Source: Streptomyces smaragdinus
Lineage (GTDB): Bacteria; Actinomycetota; Actinomycetes; Streptomycetales; Streptomycetaceae
Direction of reading: 5' to 3'
Assembly: GCF_009604385.1 (NCBI RefSeq)
Contig: NZ_WEGJ01000010.1
Location: 111,021 to 175,020 of the forward strand
DNA length: 64,000 bases
Part shown: one piece after another, positions 1 through 7,744 of the stretch
How the letters are laid out: the number at the start of each line of letters is the position of its first letter
Position numbering within the stretch: position 1 is the first letter of the stretch
Program-made: the position numbers and the translations under genes
Notes under the pieces: model-generated
What the model was told of the DNA's origin: nothing
Databases searched by the model: none
What the model saw: the letters and a program-made list of their open reading frames with translations, nothing else

Positions 1-165
1 CCGCTGCGGGAGGCGGTCGAGGCCCGTATCACCTTCCAGAATCATCCCGGGATCATCCCGGCCGAGCTCGGCGACGCCGCCGGCTGTCTCGGCGCCGGGC
101 TGCTCGCCTGGGATCTCCTCGCCGCTCGTCAATCGGCCGCTCGCCAAACGGAGGTAACCGCCTGA
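1..165 (+). CDS. ROK-family sugar kinase, C-terminal end only
   Basis: The window opens inside this gene; 54 codons remain before a TGA at 163-165. The tail contains AELGDAAGCLGAGLLAWD, which resembles the conserved C-terminal helix of ROK-family glucokinases and N-acetylhexosamine kinases (alanine/leucine-rich after a G-D-x-A-G stretch). The stop overlaps the nagA start by one base (TGATG), so the two genes are translationally coupled. That context suggests phosphorylation of an N-acetylated amino sugar. ROK proteins can also be repressors, but the DNA-binding part would lie upstream and cannot be seen. Confidence 0.75.
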   Translation, partial: PLREAVEARITFQNHPGIIPAELGDAAGCLGAGLLAWDLLAARQSAARQTEVTA

Positions 166-1304
166 TGCGGGACCGCATGGAACTCACCGGCGCCCGCGTG
201 GTGCTGCCCTCGGGAGTCGTCGACAACGGCACGGTCGCGGTGGAGGGCCACCGCATCGCCGAGCCCGCCGGCGGCCCCGGGCTGGACCTCACCGGACACT
301 GGATCGTCCCCGGGTTCGTCGACATCCACGTCCACGGCGGGGGCGGCGCCTCCTTCTCCTCCGGCGACGGCGCCGAGTCGATGAAGGTGATCGACGCCCA
401 CCGCCGGCACGGCACCACGACCATGCTCGCGTCCACCGTCACCGGTGAGCTCGGCGACCTCGCCCGGCAGGCCGCGTCCCTGGCGGAGCTGGTGGAGCAG
501 GGCGAGCTGGCCGGCATCCACTTCGAGGGCCCCTTCATCTCCCCGCACCGCTGCGGCGCCCACCAGCCCGGGCTGCTGCGCGACCCCGACCCGGCGGACG
601 TGCGCAAGCTCGTCGACGCCGCGGCCGGGACGGCGCGGATGATGACCCTGGCGCCCGAGCTCCCCGGCGGGCTGGACTCCGTACGCCTCCTCGCCGAGCA
701 GGGGGTGATCGCCGCCGTCGGGCACACCGACTCCACGTACGACGCGGTCCGCGAGGCCGTCGAGGCCGGCGCCACGGTCGCCACGCACCTGTTCAACGCG
801 ATGCCGGCCCTCGGCCACCGCGCGCCCGGCCCGATCGCGGCGCTGCTGGAGGACGAGCGGGTCACCGTCGAGCTGATCAACGACGGCACGCATCTGCACC
901 CCTCGGTGCTGGAGCTGGCGTTCCGCGCCGCGGGCGCCGACCGCGTCGCGTTCATCACGGACGCGATGGGCGCGGCCGGGATGGGCGACGGGATGTATCC
1001 GCTGGGCCCGATGGAGGTCGAGGTCAAGGACGGCGTGGCCCGCATCCACGGCGGCCCCACCTCCGGCTCCATCGCCGGCTCGACGCTCACCCTGGACACG
1101 GCGCTGCGGCGGGCGGTGACGGTCGACGGGATCGCGGTGGAGGACGCGGTGAAGGCGCTGTGCGCCAACCCGGCGCGGCTGCTGGGGGCGTACGACCGGA
1201 TCGGTTCGCTGGAGCCGGGCAAGGACGCGGACCTGGTGGTGCTGGACGAGGGGTTCACCCTGGTGGGCGTGATGCGGAAGGGCGAGTGGGTCGTACGGCC
1301 CTGA
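165..1304 (+). CDS. nagA: N-acetylglucosamine-6-phosphate deacetylase
   Basis: A 379-residue amidohydrolase, the usual NagA length. It removes acetate from GlcNAc-6-P (or GalNAc-6-P) in cytosolic amino-sugar catabolism. Family motifs are in order: HVHGGGG near residue 55 (first metal ligands), HFEGPF near 119 (metal-binding Glu), GHTDST near 186, THLFNAM near 207, NDGTHLHP near 235 and ITDAMGA near 265 with the catalytic Asp. The start at 165 is preferred over the in-frame ATG at 177 because GGAGGT ends about 9 bases before 165. It overlaps the upstream ROK gene by one base. The adjacent tagatose-type kinase and aldolase leave open whether the real substrate is GalNAc-6-P. Confidence 0.92.
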   Translation: MRDRMELTGARVVLPSGVVDNGTVAVEGHRIAEPAGGPGLDLTGHWIVPGFVDIHVHGGGGASFSSGDGAESMKVIDAHRRHGTTTMLASTVTGELGDLARQAASLAELVEQGELAGIHFEGPFISPHRCGAHQPGLLRDPDPADVRKLVDAAAGTARMMTLAPELPGGLDSVRLLAEQGVIAAVGHTDSTYDAVREAVEAGATVATHLFNAMPALGHRAPGPIAALLEDERVTVELINDGTHLHPSVLELAFRAAGADRVAFITDAMGAAGMGDGMYPLGPMEVEVKDGVARIHGGPTSGSIAGSTLTLDTALRRAVTVDGIAVEDAVKALCANPARLLGAYDRIGSLEPGKDADLVVLDEGFTLVGVMRKGEWVVRP

Positions 1305-1315
1305 ATCGTGCGTTT

Positions 1316-1332
1316 GGGTGATTGGATCACCC
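1316..1332. promoter_or_regulatory. Perfect inverted repeat upstream of pfkB-like gene, probable operator
   Basis: GGGTGAT-TGG-ATCACCC is a perfect 7-3-7 inverted repeat in the 129-base gap between nagA and the PfkB-type kinase. A related half-site (GCGATCACC) follows at once, ending near 1345. Inference: an operator for a GntR-, DeoR- or LacI-type sugar regulator controlling the kinase-aldolase pair. No regulator gene for it is seen nearby. Confidence 0.4.
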
Positions 1333-1433
1333 TCTTCGCGATCACCAAAGAGCACGATGCGGTATCGATGACGGCGGCGACGCGCCCGGAGTCTGGGCGT
1401 GTCGCCGCCGCTTTGGCATGATCATTCGCACTT

Positions 1434-2360
1434 ATGCTGCTCACCGTCACGCTCAACGCGGCACTCGATCTCACGTACCGGGTGCCCCGGCTGCGTGCCC
1501 ACGAGACGAACCGGGTCACGGAAGTCGCCGAACGCCCCGGCGGCAAGGGCCTCAACGTGGCCCGCGTACTGGCCGCCCTCGGCCACGAGACGGTCGTCAC
1601 CGGGCTGGTCGGCGGGGCCACCGGCGCGGTGCTGCGCACGCTGCTCGCCGCGTCCACGGGCGTACGGGACGAGCTGGTTCCCACCGCCGGCACCACCCGC
1701 CGCACGGTCGCCGTGGTCGACGCCTCCACGGGCGACACCACCCAGCTGAACGAACCCGGCCCCCAGATCACCCCCGGTGAATGGGGCGCGTTCCTGGCCC
1801 GTTACGCCACCCTGCTCTCCGGCGCCGCCGCCGTCGCCCTCTGCGGCTCCCTGCCCCCGGGCCTCCCGGTGGGCGCGTACGCCGACCTGATCCGCCGCGC
1901 CCGCGCCGCCGGGATCCCCGTCCTCCTGGACACCAGCGGCGAACCCCTCCGCCGGGGCATCGCCGCCCGCCCCGACCTGGTCAAGCCCAACGCCGCCGAG
2001 CTGGCCCAGCTCACCGGGTCCACGGAGCCGGTACGCGCCGCCCGCGACGCCCGCAGACGCGGCGCCGGGGCGGTCGTGGCCTCGCTGGGCGCCGAGGGGA
2101 TGCTGGCGGTCACCCCGGACGGCGCCTGGCGGGCGGCGGTGCCGGAGACGATCGCCGGCAACCCCACCGGCGCCGGCGACTCGGCGGTCGCGGGCCTGCT
2201 GTCGGCGCTGGCGGAGGGCCTGCCGTGGCCGTCGCGGCTCGCCCGCGCGGTGGCGCTGTCGGCGGCGACGGTGGCGGCGCCGGCGGCGGGGGAGTTCGAC
2301 CGAAGGACGTACGACGCGCTGCTCGAGCGGGTCGAGCCCGTAGCCCTGAGGAGCCGCTGA
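1434..2360 (+). CDS. 1-phosphofructokinase/tagatose-6-phosphate kinase family (PfkB)
   Basis: A 308-residue PfkB (ribokinase-superfamily) hexose kinase. The N-terminus has NAALDLTYRVPRL, typical of the FruK/LacC branch, followed by GGKGLNVARVLAALG (substrate loop). The C-terminal GNPTGAGDSAVAG carries the anion-hole and catalytic Asp motif GAGD. It should phosphorylate a ketohexose phosphate at C1 to give a bisphosphate for the next gene's aldolase. It overlaps that aldolase gene (TGATG), so the two are co-translated. No good Shine-Dalgarno sequence precedes the ATG at 1434, so a leaderless mRNA is possible. Whether the substrate is tagatose-6-P or fructose-1-P cannot be told from sequence. 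Confidence 0.88.
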   Translation: MLLTVTLNAALDLTYRVPRLRAHETNRVTEVAERPGGKGLNVARVLAALGHETVVTGLVGGATGAVLRTLLAASTGVRDELVPTAGTTRRTVAVVDASTGDTTQLNEPGPQITPGEWGAFLARYATLLSGAAAVALCGSLPPGLPVGAYADLIRRARAAGIPVLLDTSGEPLRRGIAARPDLVKPNAAELAQLTGSTEPVRAARDARRRGAGAVVASLGAEGMLAVTPDGAWRAAVPETIAGNPTGAGDSAVAGLLSALAEGLPWPSRLARAVALSAATVAAPAAGEFDRRTYDALLERVEPVALRSR

Positions 2361-3205
2361 TGCCGCTGGTCCCGACCGCGTCCCTGATCGCCGCGTCCGG
2401 CGGCGTGGCCGCGTTCAACGTCATCACGCTGGAACACGCGGAGGCGATCGCCGCGGGCGCGGAGTCGGCGGGGCTCCCGGCGATCCTGCAGCTCTCGGAG
2501 AACGCGGTGAAGTTCCACGGCGGACGCCTGGCCCCGATCGCCGCCGCCACCGCCGCGGTGGCCCGCCTGTCCTCGGCCGACCTCTCCCTCCACCTCGACC
2601 ACGTCGTCTCGCCCGACCTGCTCCACCAGGCGCACGCGGAGGGCTTCAGCTCGGTGATGTACGACGCCTCGAAGCTCCCGTACACGGACAACGTCCGGGC
2701 CACGTCCGAGGCGGTCCGCTGGGGCCACGCCCACGGCATCTGGGTGGAGGCGGAGCTGGGCCGCGTGGGCGGCAAGGCGGGCGAGACCCCCCTGGACGCC
2801 CACACCCCCGGCGTCCGCACGGACCCGGCGGAGGCGGCGTCGTACGTCGCGTCAACGGGGGTGGACGCGCTGGCGGTGGCGGTGGGCTCGTCGCACGCGA
2901 TGACGGAGCGGACGGCGGTGCTGGACCACGCCCTGATCGGCGCGCTGCGGGACGCGGTCCCGGTCCCGCTGGTGCTGCACGGCTCGTCGGGGGTGCCGGA
3001 CGCGGAGATCGGCCGGGCGGTGGCTGCGGGGATGCGCAAGATCAACATCGGGACGGCGCTGAACACGGCGTTCACCGGGGCCGTGCGGGGGTACCTGGCG
3101 GAGGATGCGCGGGGGGTGGATCCGCGGCGGTATCTGGCGCGGGCTCGGGAGGAGATGGCGGGGACGGTGGAGCGGTTTTTGCGGGTGGTGAGCGGGGCGG
3201 GGTGA
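2360..3205 (+). CDS. Class II fructose/tagatose-bisphosphate aldolase (GatY/KbaY-like)
   Basis: A 281-residue zinc-dependent class II aldolase, short like GatY/KbaY rather than the roughly 340-residue housekeeping FbaA. Motifs: FNVITLEHAEAI near residue 20, LHLDHV near 78 (catalytic Asp and a zinc His), SVMYDASKLPY near 100, VEAELGRVGG near 130 (zinc Glu), VGSSHAM near 174 (zinc His), VLHGSSG near 205 and KINIGTALN near 230 (phosphate binding). It cleaves a ketose bisphosphate to DHAP and glyceraldehyde-3-P. The ATG at 2360 overlaps the kinase stop. The cluster ROK-NagA-PfkB-aldolase looks like a complete amino-sugar route except for the deaminase/isomerase. Confidence 0.88.
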   Translation: MPLVPTASLIAASGGVAAFNVITLEHAEAIAAGAESAGLPAILQLSENAVKFHGGRLAPIAAATAAVARLSSADLSLHLDHVVSPDLLHQAHAEGFSSVMYDASKLPYTDNVRATSEAVRWGHAHGIWVEAELGRVGGKAGETPLDAHTPGVRTDPAEAASYVASTGVDALAVAVGSSHAMTERTAVLDHALIGALRDAVPVPLVLHGSSGVPDAEIGRAVAAGMRKINIGTALNTAFTGAVRGYLAEDARGVDPRRYLARAREEMAGTVERFLRVVSGAG

Positions 3206-3219
3206 TGTCCGGTAACGGC

Positions 3220-3747
3220 TCACCGGATCTCGTACTCGGCGTGCGGAACGGCTCGCTTCCACACCGCTTCGAAGGCGGTCGCGCACAGGGTGACCACCGC
3301 CATGTCGTCGGACATCTCTCCGCCGGCGGAAGCGCCCTCGCCGGTGAAGTGGTTCCAGCGGACGATCGTCCTGTCGATCAGCCAGAAGTCATTGCCGGGC
3401 AGGGCGAGATCCGAGGCGCGGCGTCGCGGCAACCAGCACACCCGCTCTCCTGCCGCGAGGTTGATCGGCGTACCGGCATGCTCGTAGCGGATGTACTCAC
3501 TGACCGGCTCGGACACGATGCGTGCCCGTCGCACGGTTACGCCGCGCGCCACCGTTCGGCGGATGAGATCGACCCAATGCCGGAAGTAGTCCGGCATCGG
3601 GTCGATGGTGCGGATGCCGGTCTCTCTCCACTGCGTGAAGTGGGGGTGTTCGTAATCGACCGCGTAGACGTCCCGCATCTCCAGGTGCACGGCGGTGTGC
3701 CTGGCGATACCGAGCAGTTCATCGAACGCAGCAACACTTGAGGACAT
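3220..3747 (-). CDS. DUF6879 family protein
   Basis: A protein of about 175 residues matching the DUF6879 family common in actinomycetes. Recognisable stretches are TARHLEMRDVY-like (here RHTAVHLEMRDVY), ARGVTVRRARIVSEPVSEYI, LPRRRASDLALPGNDFW and TAFEAVWKRAVPHAEYE. The function of the family is unknown; members usually sit beside XRE regulators of the Scr1 type. The start is set at 3747 because GGAGG at 3754-3758 lies 6 bases upstream; an adjacent ATG at 3750 and a GTG at 3792 are weaker. It converges with the aldolase gene and is divergent from the frameshifted gene at 3887. Confidence 0.75.
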   Translation of the reverse strand: MSSSVAAFDELLGIARHTAVHLEMRDVYAVDYEHPHFTQWRETGIRTIDPMPDYFRHWVDLIRRTVARGVTVRRARIVSEPVSEYIRYEHAGTPINLAAGERVCWLPRRRASDLALPGNDFWLIDRTIVRWNHFTGEGASAGGEMSDDMAVVTLCATAFEAVWKRAVPHAEYEIR

Positions 3748-3886
3748 CATCGGCCTCCCGGGATCGACTCCGATGAACACGAACGGGATCACTGCCTCCC
3801 TTGCTCCCGATGGTGAAGGACTCGAGCCTGGAATTCACGGATGACACCCATGTACAGTGCAAGGCCGGGCAGGTGGAGGCAGCTTG

Positions 3887-4410
3887 ATGAGCGATGTCGA
3901 TCCGGCGGGGAACAGTCCGCGATACGCCGATGAGCTGACGATCGACATGGTGTGGGAGATCGGTGATTTCCTGTTGCCCCGACTGGAGCGTGCGGAAGGC
4001 ACACACGCCTCGGGCAGCGAGGAGTCCGTCACCGCCGCCGCACTGGCAGAAGCGGTTGCCACATTGGTGCTCGACGCGGAGTGGGCGATTTCCGGGGCAC
4101 TCCCGGCCGCGTCCGCGTCCCGATCGGAGTCCCTCCGCCGCCAAAGCCCAGCGAACTGGAAAAGCGTGTGCGAGCCGAGGAACGGCTGGAGCGCCTCCGC
4201 AATGACTGGAATCACCTCTGCACCCTCGCCGGCTACTGGCGCTCCGTGCCCGGCTTCCGGGCATCCCGCTGGCACAAACTCGACTTCCGCAACGCCGAGA
4301 GCGAGCGTTGGTACCAGGAGCAGCTGTCCTACAGCGGTCTCGAAAGCCGCGTTGTTTCACCTGCCGCCAGCGATCCCCCGTCGACCGGGGACAGCGATCG
4401 CCCCGCATAA
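3887..4410 (+). pseudogene. Hypothetical gene broken by a frameshift near 4100-4130
   Basis: The first part starts at ATG 3887 behind a good GTGGAGG (3873-3879) and reads an acidic, helix-rich N-terminus (MSDVDPAGNSPRYADELTID...) with normal codon use to about 4110. After that the frame degenerates into Ser/Pro-rich sequence with poor codon bias. The frame one base back is then clearly coding: a charged helical region (ELEKRVRAEERLERLRNDW) and a Trp/Tyr-rich tail (YWRSVPGF, RWHKLDF, ERWYQEQLSYSGLE) ending at the stop by 4410. The simplest reading is one gene of about 170 codons with a one-base deletion. A sequencing error, two overlapping genes (GTG at 4081), or programmed slippage cannot be excluded. 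No family recognised. Confidence 0.5.
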
Positions 4411-4417
4411 CACCGCG

Positions 4418-4987
4418 TCATGAAGCATCAGTTGCACGGCGCCGCGCGGCCACCGCTTCGGTGTACGTTTCAAGCGTCAGATCCTCCGGTCCGATACCCA
4501 AGCCGCTGAACACGGCGCGGATGTCCGCCAAGGCCGCCGGGACGTCGGGTTCTTCGACCAGCGTCTCGATCTCCAGGTACGTACCGTCGATGTCCGGTAC
4601 GCGGACGAGCGTGGCCAGCATCCGCCTGCCCCGCGCCTCGAAGGCGTGGTTCCGGCAGTGCTTCTCGAAGGCGATGACCGGGACATAGCCCATCCCGCAC
4701 ACGATGGCATGCACGGCCTCCGCGTCGGCGACGGCCGTCTCGTGTTCGGGCTTCGAGCCAGAGTCTTCGTCTACGGCTACGCCCTTGTAGGTGAGGACCG
4801 TACGGGTGCCACCCGAGCCCTGGACCGTCCGTACGCGCAGCTCCTTCCCGGCGTTCTCGAGCAAGCCGTCCGGAAGGTCGTAGTAGGTGTCCCGGTACAC
4901 CGCGACCTCTGCGGCAGCACGCTCCTCGAGAAGGTCCGCCACAGCCTCGGGCTCCCGTACCCGCGCCTTGAGCTCTGCCTCGATCAC
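4418..4987 (-). CDS. CYTH-domain protein (class IV adenylate cyclase/thiamine-triphosphatase type)
   Basis: A 189-residue CYTH enzyme. The N-terminal EAELKARV is the diagnostic ExExK motif at residues 3-7. Later basic and acidic strands fit the triphosphate tunnel: KELRVRTV near 49, TRTVLTYKG near 60, EHETAV near 81 and TYLEIETLVEEP near 140. Family members hydrolyse or cyclise triphosphates (ATP, ThTP or inorganic triphosphate); the substrate here is unknown. The GTG start at 4987 has GGAAGGGGA upstream. It lies 15 bases downstream of the HTH regulator gene on the same strand, so they form an operon and the regulator may respond to the enzyme's product. Confidence 0.85.
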   Translation of the reverse strand: MIEAELKARVREPEAVADLLEERAAAEVAVYRDTYYDLPDGLLENAGKELRVRTVQGSGGTRTVLTYKGVAVDEDSGSKPEHETAVADAEAVHAIVCGMGYVPVIAFEKHCRNHAFEARGRRMLATLVRVPDIDGTYLEIETLVEEPDVPAALADIRAVFSGLGIGPEDLTLETYTEAVAARRRATDAS

Positions 4988-5002
4988 GCTGTCCCCTTCC
5001 GG

Positions 5003-5854
5003 TCAGACCGTGCGGTCGGCGCCGTCGACGATCGCCTCGAACATGCGGCTGAACCCGCGGTACAGCGGCCCATGGGCTGTCGCCATCACCTTGTACGTCG
5101 CCGACTCGTGGCCCTCCCAGCCGGCGTCGAAGGCTCCGACGAACATCGTGGAGCCTGTTCGGATCAGCCGCCAGGTGGGGAGCATGCGGTACCGGTAGAC
5201 CTTGATGTCGCACCGGTCGGCGAGTTCCCGCAGCCGAGCCTCGGTCAGGCGTACACCGGCGGCGAGGGACTCGACGGACTCCCCGATCTCCGCCGCGCGC
5301 CGGGCGAGTGCCTCGGAGTCCGGGTCGAGCAGCAGTACCCGTACGCGCAGCCCAGCGCTGTCCTCGTCTCGCGCCAAACATGCCCGTAGAAGGCTGTCGT
5401 TGAGACCGACCAGCCCCAGGCCCCTGACGGCGAGTACGTCGAGCCGCTCCGTCTCGCGTACCTGCTGCTGGATCTCCGCCGCCGCCGAGCCCTGGGAGGC
5501 GTAGACACGGACCACTTCGGGAAAGGCGGTGAGGTCGAATGCGGCGCCACCCGAGCGCTTCTCCCGGGAAGCCGCCAGGCCGAGCAGATGCCGTGCGTCG
5601 TCGGGCATCCGAAGCCCGTCGGCGATCCGTTCGTAGACGTCGAGCCGGGATACCTCGCGCCGACCGTTGATGATCTCGTTGACGCGTGACTGCGTCATCC
5701 CCGTAGCCGCCGCAATCCTGGCCTGGCTGGCGCCCGCGTATTGCTGGATGCGTCGGAAGACGGTACGGATGTCCCTTCGGCGCAGGGCCTGGCGTAACTC
5801 CGCCCGCTCCCAAGCCCAGTCGGGCAGATCGATCGGCACCAGAACGGTCGGCAT
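5003..5854 (-). CDS. XRE-family HTH regulator with a C-terminal DUF5919/PLD-like domain
   Basis: A 283-residue protein. Residues about 25-95 are a Cro/C1-type helix-turn-helix (ASQARIAAATGMTQSRVNE..NGRREV..). Residues about 120-283 resemble the DUF5919 module, with strands similar to a phospholipase-D fold (RVRVLLLDPDSEALARR, DIKVYRYRMLPTWRLI, MFVGAFDAG) but no HKD catalytic motif, so a sensing rather than an enzymatic role is inferred. It is transcribed with the CYTH gene. A perfect palindrome 37 bases upstream of its start suggests autoregulation. The domain assignment is by resemblance only. Confidence 0.82.
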   Translation of the reverse strand: MPTVLVPIDLPDWAWERAELRQALRRRDIRTVFRRIQQYAGASQARIAAATGMTQSRVNEIINGRREVSRLDVYERIADGLRMPDDARHLLGLAASREKRSGGAAFDLTAFPEVVRVYASQGSAAAEIQQQVRETERLDVLAVRGLGLVGLNDSLLRACLARDEDSAGLRVRVLLLDPDSEALARRAAEIGESVESLAAGVRLTEARLRELADRCDIKVYRYRMLPTWRLIRTGSTMFVGAFDAGWEGHESATYKVMATAHGPLYRGFSRMFEAIVDGADRTV

Positions 5855-5890
5855 GGTGTGCCCCCGGATCCACGTATCGGATCAGAACTC

Positions 5891-5905
5891 ATCTCACGGT
5901 GAGAT
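5891..5905. promoter_or_regulatory. Palindromic operator upstream of the XRE-CYTH operon
   Basis: ATCTCAC-G-GTGAGAT is a perfect 7-1-7 palindrome, 37 bases before the start of the XRE regulator gene at 5854. Its size and place suit a dimeric Cro/C1-type repressor controlling its own operon. This is inferred from symmetry and position alone. Confidence 0.5.
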
Positions 5906-6019
5906 TACCGCCGGGGGATCGAATCGCTACATGCAGAGAGCGGATGCTCACCAAATGTGATGAACCCCGGGGGTCCCACGAGCCGATCCGGGGAATACCG
6001 ACCGCAAGGAACCAACGAC

Positions 6020-6205
6020 ATGGAACAGCGCGACACCGAACCGCCCCCGCGACGCCCCCTCCTCACCCTGCGGGTCTCCCGCGACGGCGGACGCACCTGG
6101 GGACCCACTCGGGAGATCCATCCGGCCGCATGCATCCCGGACTTCTTTCCCAGATGGCCTCCCTGCGCCTGCCCGCGCTGTCGCGGGGAGGGAATCCAGC
6201 GATAA
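6020..6205 (+). CDS. Small conserved-type hypothetical protein
   Basis: A 61-residue protein starting at ATG 6020, behind AAGGA at 6006-6010. It has a Pro/Arg-rich beginning, a central LLTLRVSRDGGRTWGP segment, and a Cys/Pro-rich end (WPPCACPRCRGEG) with three Cys that could bind a metal. I recall similar short proteins widely in Streptomyces, with the same TLRVS..G..WGP and WPPC.CPRC ends, but no function is known. The longer reading from 5957 lacks a ribosome site. Confidence 0.55.
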   Translation: MEQRDTEPPPRRPLLTLRVSRDGGRTWGPTREIHPAACIPDFFPRWPPCACPRCRGEGIQR

Positions 6206-6284
6206 GTGGACCCATCGTGTCCGGCCTGCTGCTCGGGCACAGGTCCGATGTGGGCCAAGCTCTCGCCCTACGGACGGGCCCGCC

Positions 6285-6662
6285 TCACCGCGACCCAATC
6301 GCCGACCTCGCCACCGCCGCGATCACCCCCGTCGCCGTGAGCGTGCCCACCGTCAGCAGGGCCACCCCGATCACGTACAGGCCGCTCGCGTCGTCCGACC
6401 AGTCCACGTACGACGCGAGGGCCAGCCCCGACGTGATCCCCAGCACCGCCGCCGTCGCGTGGCCGTGCGTGGCCGACCAGAGCAGCGGGAGCAGCAGGGT
6501 CAGCGCGAGGCCGATCACCTGCCACGCCGCGTACGGGCCCGTCTCCGTGCCGTCCGCGTGGGTGTCGCGGTGCTGGTCCCAGCCCAGCCAGGCCGCCCAG
6601 GAGGCCGCCGCGACGGCGGTCAGGGCGACGTACATCAGCGGTTCGCGCAGTCCCTCGGGCAT
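6285..6662 (-). CDS. Small integral membrane protein
   Basis: A 125-residue protein with about four hydrophobic segments, near residues 8-26, 47-62, 68-86 and 93-117, separated by short polar loops (WDQHRDTHADGTETG, YVDWSDDASG). It resembles the unannotated small membrane proteins common in Streptomyces; no family is named. It is on the same strand as the oxidoreductase gene upstream, 47 bases away, so the two may be co-transcribed. Confidence 0.65.
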   Translation of the reverse strand: MPEGLREPLMYVALTAVAAASWAAWLGWDQHRDTHADGTETGPYAAWQVIGLALTLLLPLLWSATHGHATAAVLGITSGLALASYVDWSDDASGLYVIGVALLTVGTLTATGVIAAVARSAIGSR

Positions 6663-6709
6663 GTCTTCAGCGTCCGTCCGAGACGGTGGGGCCGCCAGCG
6701 CTCAGCTAC

Positions 6710-7705
6710 TCAGATCCCGGTGAGTAGCACCACCTTCCCCATCGTCCCCCGCCCCTCCAGCGCGCGGTGGGCCGCCGCCGCCCCGGCCAGGGGGAAGCGC
6801 TGGACCGCCGGGGTCAGGCGGCCCGCGGCGGCCTCCGTCAGGGCCGCCTCCTCCATCCGGCGCAGGGGGTTCACGCCGCCGATCGCGTCGAGCCAGTTCG
6901 GGCCCAGGACCGAGCGGGACGTGATGCCGCGACGGTGCCGCTCCTCCTCCGGGACCTCCAGCGGGGCGCCCGAGGACCAGCCGAGGATCAGGTGACGGCC
7001 GCCCTTGCCCAGGAGGTCGAGGGCGGCGCGGGCCGCGCCGCCGCCCACGGTGTCCAGCAGGACCGTGGGGGTGCGGCCGGCCAGGGCGGTGGTGACCCGC
7101 GCGGGCCACGACGGGTCCGTGTAGTCCGCCGCGACGTCCGCGCCCAGCTCCGTCACCCGGCGGACCTTCGCCGGGCCGCCCGCCAGGCCGACGACCGTGG
7201 CGCCGAGGTTGCGCCCGTACTGCACGAACAGCGAGCCGACCCCGCCCGCCGCCGCCGTCACCAGGACGACGTCCGCCGGGGTGAGCTCCGCGAAGTGCAG
7301 GAACGCCATCGTCGTCCGCCCGGTGCCGATCATCGCGACGGCCGCCGCCTCGTCGAGCCCCGGCGGGATCTCGTGCAGCCGCCCGGCCTCGGTCGTGACG
7401 AGCTCCGCGTATCCCCCGGGCCGCATCCCGATGTGCGCCACGACCCGCTTGCCGAGCCACGCCGGGTCGGTGCCCTCGCCGAGCGCGTCGACGGTGCCGG
7501 CGATCTCCCGGCCCGGGATGGTGGGCAGGTCCGGCGGGGGGTACGGGCCGGGGCCGCCGCCCTCGCGCAGGGCCGTGTCGAGGAGGTGGACGCCGGCTGC
7601 CGCGACGGCGACGCGGACCTCGCCGGGGGCGGGGACGGGGTCGGGGACCTTCTCGTACGTGAGGTTCTCGGCGGGGCCGAAGGCGTGGAGTCGGACGGCG
7701 TGCAT
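6710..7705 (-). CDS. Zinc-binding dehydrogenase family, quinone oxidoreductase type
   Basis: A 331-residue medium-chain dehydrogenase/reductase. The N-terminal GroES-like domain (residues 1-115) has PAPGEVRVAVAAAGV and TIPGREIAGTVDALGEG. The Rossmann domain carries VLVTAAAGGVGSLFVQYGRNLGA (AAxGGVG nucleotide motif) near 150. Structural and catalytic zinc cysteines are absent, as in NADPH-dependent quinone oxidoreductases (QOR/zeta-crystallin). The likely reaction is NADPH-dependent reduction of quinones or enones in the cytosol. An imperfect MerR-type dyad lies about 40 bases upstream, consistent with stress induction. Confidence 0.9.
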   Translation of the reverse strand: MHAVRLHAFGPAENLTYEKVPDPVPAPGEVRVAVAAAGVHLLDTALREGGGPGPYPPPDLPTIPGREIAGTVDALGEGTDPAWLGKRVVAHIGMRPGGYAELVTTEAGRLHEIPPGLDEAAAVAMIGTGRTTMAFLHFAELTPADVVLVTAAAGGVGSLFVQYGRNLGATVVGLAGGPAKVRRVTELGADVAADYTDPSWPARVTTALAGRTPTVLLDTVGGGAARAALDLLGKGGRHLILGWSSGAPLEVPEEERHRRGITSRSVLGPNWLDAIGGVNPLRRMEEAALTEAAAGRLTPAVQRFPLAGAAAAHRALEGRGTMGKVVLLTGI

Positions 7706-7744
7706 GCGGGGGTTCCTTCCCTGGGGTCTGGTTCCAGCGTCCGG

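Noticed and set aside
53..1771. A 572-codon minus-strand ORF opposite nagA and the kinase
   Set aside because: Ser/Arg/Thr-rich composition is typical of antisense frames in high-GC genes; nagA motifs on the plus strand are unambiguous.
1781..2359. N-terminal extension of the aldolase reading frame
   Set aside because: Arg/Pro/Gly-rich sequence in another frame of the kinase gene. The aldolase fold and the stop-start overlap place the start at 2360.
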